A model generated the notes under the pieces. It was not told the DNA's origin and did not search any database. It saw only the letters and a list, made by a program, of their open reading frames with translations. Shown here piece after piece: positions 21,271 to 25,186 of a stretch of 25,186 bases of DNA. Origin of the DNA: Didymodactylos carnosus (Eukaryota; Rotifera; Eurotatoria; Philodinida; Philodinidae); the NCBI GenBank assembly GCA_905250885.1, contig CAJNOQ010002288.1, positions 1 to 25,186 of the forward strand, read 5' to 3'. Numbering within the stretch: the stretch's first letter is position 1; every line of letters starts with the position of its first letter. The position numbers were made by a program, and so were the translations under genes.

Positions 21271-21593
21271 TTGAAAAAGACTAGTATAAGTTAATGGTGG
21301 TAGTGCTCGCCCACCTCAGCAACAAACAATAAATGATAACTTCAAATGCACAAGCAAATTCGAGGAATATGTTTAATGTCAGGTATACGAAGCGATAGAA
21401 GGATGAATTTTCTCATTTTCTTTCTTTTCATTTCATTATTATGTTTCAATACGAAGAATCGACCATTCAGATAACTCAGTTCTTTTTGTTCTCATTTGGG
21501 ACAGACAAACTATATTATCACTGATTTATGACTATTGTAGGATAAAAGTATCGTGAATAAGACAAATATGCTATATCTGATTAAACGTTATAA
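21271..21593. other. intergenic DNA
   Basis: No feature could be supported between the CCAAT mosaic and the retrotransposon remnant. Confidence 0.5.
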
Positions 21594-22316
21594 GGAGCTT
21601 CTTACGTACGAAGCGTAATAACACCAGTTTCCAGTGGCGACAAAAATTATTTGTTCGATCAATGTTTTCCTCATAATTCTGTGATCAAGATGTTTCTTAA
21701 AATAGTGAAACTACCAGGAGATTGCCCGTTGGTTCTCCTGTCTATGGTAAACTGTTAAAACCACTAGACCTTTTGCATCTAGACTAGAAAAACTACAGTA
21801 CAACATCTTTTGATTAACCTTTCATAAAATTTATTTGGTGATAGTTTCATTTCATCACATGCAGAGAAAGTTATCAATAAAGCGTTTAGCTGTGTATTAA
21901 AAAATGTTGATTCATTTATAAATGAAAACGATCTTTTAGCGGATATTCGAGATATTGTAACTGATGTCGTCGCAGTATCACGAATTAAGAATGCTGCGCA
22001 AGCTAATCCAACATCCCTTATTCGAATCGATTTATCAAATGCAACTGCTGGTAATGATTTATTAAAGAAGCAAAAATTCATTGTTACACCGTTCGCTTAT
22101 TCTGTTATTGAGTATATTCCACCAGTAAAAATAATCCGATGTTTTAAACGTCTACAACTCGGATATTACGCAAACGAATGTAATAATCAAATAAAACGTG
22201 GAAGATGCAGTGGTAGCCATGGACTGGATAAATGTACAAATACAACTCTGAATTGTTCAAATTGCGAAGATGCTCACAAACTCACCTATCCCGGATGCAA
22301 AGCGCGTTTACATTAA
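21594..22316 (+). pseudogene. decayed ORF1 (gag-like) of a non-LTR retrotransposon
   Basis: One plus-strand frame reads as protein over about 241 codons but has in-frame stops at 21756, 21765, 21780 and 21825; 21828-22316 is open without a usable ATG. Its end has three zinc-knuckle spacings typical of LINE (jockey/R1/CR1-like) ORF1 proteins. The first keeps C-x2-C-x4-H-x4-C spacing, but the second Cys is Arg and the His is Tyr. The second has lost its first Cys to Arg. The third, CSNCEDAHKLTYPGC, is intact. The VIEYIPPVKIIRCFK run before the first knuckle is the usual lead-in in these proteins. No reverse transcriptase follows, so this is a truncated fragment. The portion before 21828 is less certain. 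Confidence 0.72.
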
Positions 22317-24158
22317 ACGGATGGACACAACAGAGGACCCGCGTCTTATATCTCGTCCTAGCTCTCATAGCTTTAAAGGGTTTTCGAAAATGTTTATTTT
22401 TGAATTATATTGATCAGTTTCCATTTCATTCTCGTTTCTGTGATGAAAGACGGGTTATATGTGGTCATAAAAAGTGTCATCATCACATAGACACGTTCTT
22501 CTATGGATGTTTTGTGTAATCGATATCATTTTAACCCTTTAAGTTTGTTTGTTTAGAATTCTGATTTTGGACGCTATAAGTAACAAATTTTTTAATTACC
22601 CATCTGAAATAATCTAACAGAATGTAAGAGGAACGAATAAACTATTTTTTCGACTGATGAACAGAATAGGTCTTATAAATAAACCCATCAATGACAACTC
22701 GAATAACACCACGAAGAATTAACATTACTAGAAGAACTTTCGTATCTAATCCTTTTGGTTGTGAAATAATATTCTTGATTTTGTTTCAAAATAACGATTA
22801 TCATCTTCTTACAAATAAATATTTTATTTCAAGAGACTATTGCCAATACGAAGAAGTTTTAGAGCATACAGTGGTATCGGCATTTGTTGTGACAATGATT
22901 GTTTGCTTTTACATAATGTAGTGTCAGTACTTTTTTCTTCATATACCTTTCATACCCTTTGCTTGACAACATCCGTCTTGATGATTAGTGGTAGAGATTC
23001 TATAGACCGTATAATGATTCTTCTTAGTATGTGAACAAAGTCATCTGATAATACAACTGACTTGATAAAAATCTAACGTTTTTATTAGTAACTAATGTAC
23101 GATTAACATAGGTACTACTACAATATTAATATATGTGTGTGTGTGTTGATAAATTTGCAAATGCTAAGTCTTGTTTTTCATAAATATCTCCAATAATATC
23201 ATCAATAGCGTCTAAACAGAAAAGAAATCTCATGTTTAATGCAACTTGGTATTTTTTTTCCACCCCATAGCCAAGGAATTGAGTGTAGGCTTAAAATCCT
23301 CAATTTGCTTCGTTACTAAAACAGAGGAAAAACCTAAGGAAAGCATAAATCCAAAGTAAGCCGATATCGTGGTACCGCAGAGTGGATGAGGCTAAAATAA
23401 TTCTGCTTAAGCTATCCTATGAATCTATGAATTTGTGTTGGTTGGGGTATTGGGCGGAAAAAAAAATACCGAATGTTTTATAAACTTTATGAATGGTAAC
23501 GAACTGTTTCGACGCTCGATTAAGTCTTAACCAAAATAACATAGTTTGAAATCGAGAAAAACAACGAATGGATACCTTTTGAAATTATGATAATCATTTA
23601 TTGAAAGAAAAACTACGTACCATAAGGAAATGAAAAGTCCAAATGCACGTTTGATTTTTAGACAAATGTCAAACAGAACTGTTTCTCACCTACCTGATCA
23701 CTAATAACTGAATAAATATTAATCGATTTCATTTGATGAAACATATTTGGATAAAATTATATTTGACATAATTGGCGAAAAGTATAGCAACAGCTATTGG
23801 CTACCTTCCGTAGGGCTGGTGTTGCAGTAGTCGCCAATTTCTCTCTTTCACAGGTAACAACCCGGTGCATGGCAACTGTGTGTGCGGGAGTGCACACTCT
23901 CCAGTAAGTTTTTCTCCATGCCACTCTGCCGTGTATTTTGAGAGAAACGGTCTTTTCATCCTCTTATTTTATTTTTAAAAAACTTCTCCCAAGCGTGGTA
24001 TCTTTCTTGGAAAAATGCATGTTTTATCTCCGGCTTCTTTCTTTCGACACACCTCCCTTGAACGATTAGGACTGTACGATGGATTTTGATTTTCAAACAG
24101 TGCAACCGATAACCCGAGCCGAGATCTACAATTTTACACCAGCCTTAACTCTCTATCT
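22317..24158. other. intergenic DNA downstream of the retrotransposon remnant
   Basis: No gene could be supported. The open stretches 22232-22519, 22691-22921 and 22840-23034 show no domain. A GC-richer island at about 23,790-23,960 has a small palindrome, GTGTGCGGGAGTGCACAC. A short TG run is at about 23,136. Part of the start may be further retrotransposon debris. Confidence 0.45.
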
Positions 24159-24538
24159 CTTACGATTCAGGAGCTGTACGTATTTTCTCGAGAATCCCGA
24201 TTTCAACCAGTTGACCTTGGGGGATCCTGAAATGGATCATGATGGAGGAATCGGCCACGCTGAGTGGAGTGGTGATGTTTATTTTTGGTTTCAAACCGAC
24301 CTAAAGTCACTATATCAAGATTTTCAAATTAAGCCATTCTACCGCTATGTTGCGTATAGAGCGGATATCACGAAAATCTTGATATAATGACTTTAGGTCG
24401 GTTTGCAACCAAAAATAAACCTCACCACTCGACTCAGCGTGGCCGATACCTCTATCTTGATCCATTTCAGGATCCCCCAAGGTCAACTGGTTGAAATCGG
24501 GGTTCTCGGGAAAATACGTACAGCTCCTGAATCGTAAG
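24159..24538. mobile_element. near-perfect fold-back element C (380 bp)
   Basis: The 167-bp arms (24159-24325 and 24372-24538) are inverted copies with about nine mismatches and no gaps, around a 46-nt loop that itself contains a CCGCTAT / ATAGAGCGG stem. The open frames on both strands here (24079-24387 and 24310-24588) are two readings of the same repeat. No target duplication was found, so true ends may lie slightly outside. A transcript would fold into a long hairpin. Confidence 0.85.
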
Positions 24539-25186
24539 GGAACGTTTCCAAATGTATTCCGGTCGGTCGCTATTCCTCTATTCCCCAATTATTCCTCTAT
24601 TATAGAATTTAAATTCTAATTTATTTTATTTTATTTTGTATAATTCGGTTTCTTTCATTGTATTGTTGATACATACATCGGCATATATACACTTCCAATG
24701 TGTTCGTTTTTTTAACAGACATTTTTCTGTTTAAAGAATAAAATCAGAAAGTAACAAATTTTATATTTTCATCAAATGTTCATCTTTTTTATATTCAAGG
24801 AGGCGAGTGCTCACTTTAAACTTATTTCGTATTGCACCAACTTCGGAAACTAACATTACACTAATTAGAATAGACCCATTTTCATCTTTTATAATAGTTT
24901 AAAGTGCACGAGTTGTACACTATGCTGGTCTATTTTTTAGAAAAGGACCCCTTTTAGTCTTTGAGAAATATGACTGTGAATATGGTTAATTATTGTTTAA
25001 AACAGCAAGTTTTTCCGTGCGCGACTTTCAGAGACTTGTTTTGCTTGTCTCGAAACTTGCTTGATATTTTGAGATTTTCATAAATATCTTTTTTCTTTTC
25101 AATTTTCTTTATAAAACTACTTTTATTTAAGAGAAACTGTCCAATGAAAAACAATTTTTATTGCAAAGCTGCTTGATATACAATGT
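24539..25186. other. intergenic DNA to the window end
   Basis: No gene was seen. Two weak inverted pairs occur: CACTTTAAAC (about 24,813) with GTTTAAAGTG (about 24,897), and AGCAAGTTT (25004-25012) with AAACTTGCT (25053-25061). The latter encloses a GAGAC/GTCTC hairpin. Confidence 0.5.

Noticed and set aside
24079-24588. Two overlapping open frames on opposite strands with similar proteins
   Set aside because: Their similarity follows from the inverted repeat; neither has a recognisable domain.

Overview
The window looks like nuclear DNA of a small animal, most likely a bdelloid rotifer or a similar compact lophotrochozoan (inference). It is strongly AT-rich. Three genes are split by GT-AG introns, several of only 52-97 bp. 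The proteins are metazoan: a NIM1-type AMPK-related kinase, a four-pass membrane protein with LDL-receptor class A repeats, and a DDX6/Me31B/Dhh1 DEAD-box helicase. A CA/T-rich AG lies 30-57 nt upstream of each start codon, as expected for a 5' leader intron or a spliced-leader acceptor. There is no prokaryotic operon structure, and I saw no CRISPR array, rRNA or tRNA.

Layout. 1-1090 is intergenic and leader sequence. 1091-3230 (+) is the NIM1-like kinase in four exons; its second intron holds a 421-bp inverted-repeat element. 3231-6320 is intergenic with microsatellites. 6321-6938 and 7038-7663 are two similar-sized elements with the same ends and core but different internal motif arrays. 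8820-9392 is a fold-back element. 9393-11589 is AT-rich. 11590-13301 (+) is the claudin-like protein with four LDLa repeats, in four exons. 14657-15181 is a second fold-back with the same terminal motif as the one at 8820. 15980-16838 is a weak inverted-repeat element with a TCGTA-rich stretch. 18401-20261 (-) is the DDX6-type helicase in four exons. 20674-21270 is a CCAAT/TTAACTT repeat mosaic. 21594-22316 (+) is a decayed non-LTR retrotransposon ORF1. 24159-24538 is a near-perfect fold-back.

The three genes have no obvious pathway in common: polarity or energy-related kinase signalling, a junction or surface protein, and cytoplasmic mRNA repression and decay. Two points stand out in them: the kinase ends in a polybasic tail plus a CaaX-like CTVL, and the membrane protein appears to be a claudin fold with an LDLa cassette inserted between its two loop-1 cysteines. 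Most of the rest is small non-autonomous inverted-repeat elements of at least four kinds. Exon borders, repeat arms and motifs were read by eye; no alignment or database search was run.
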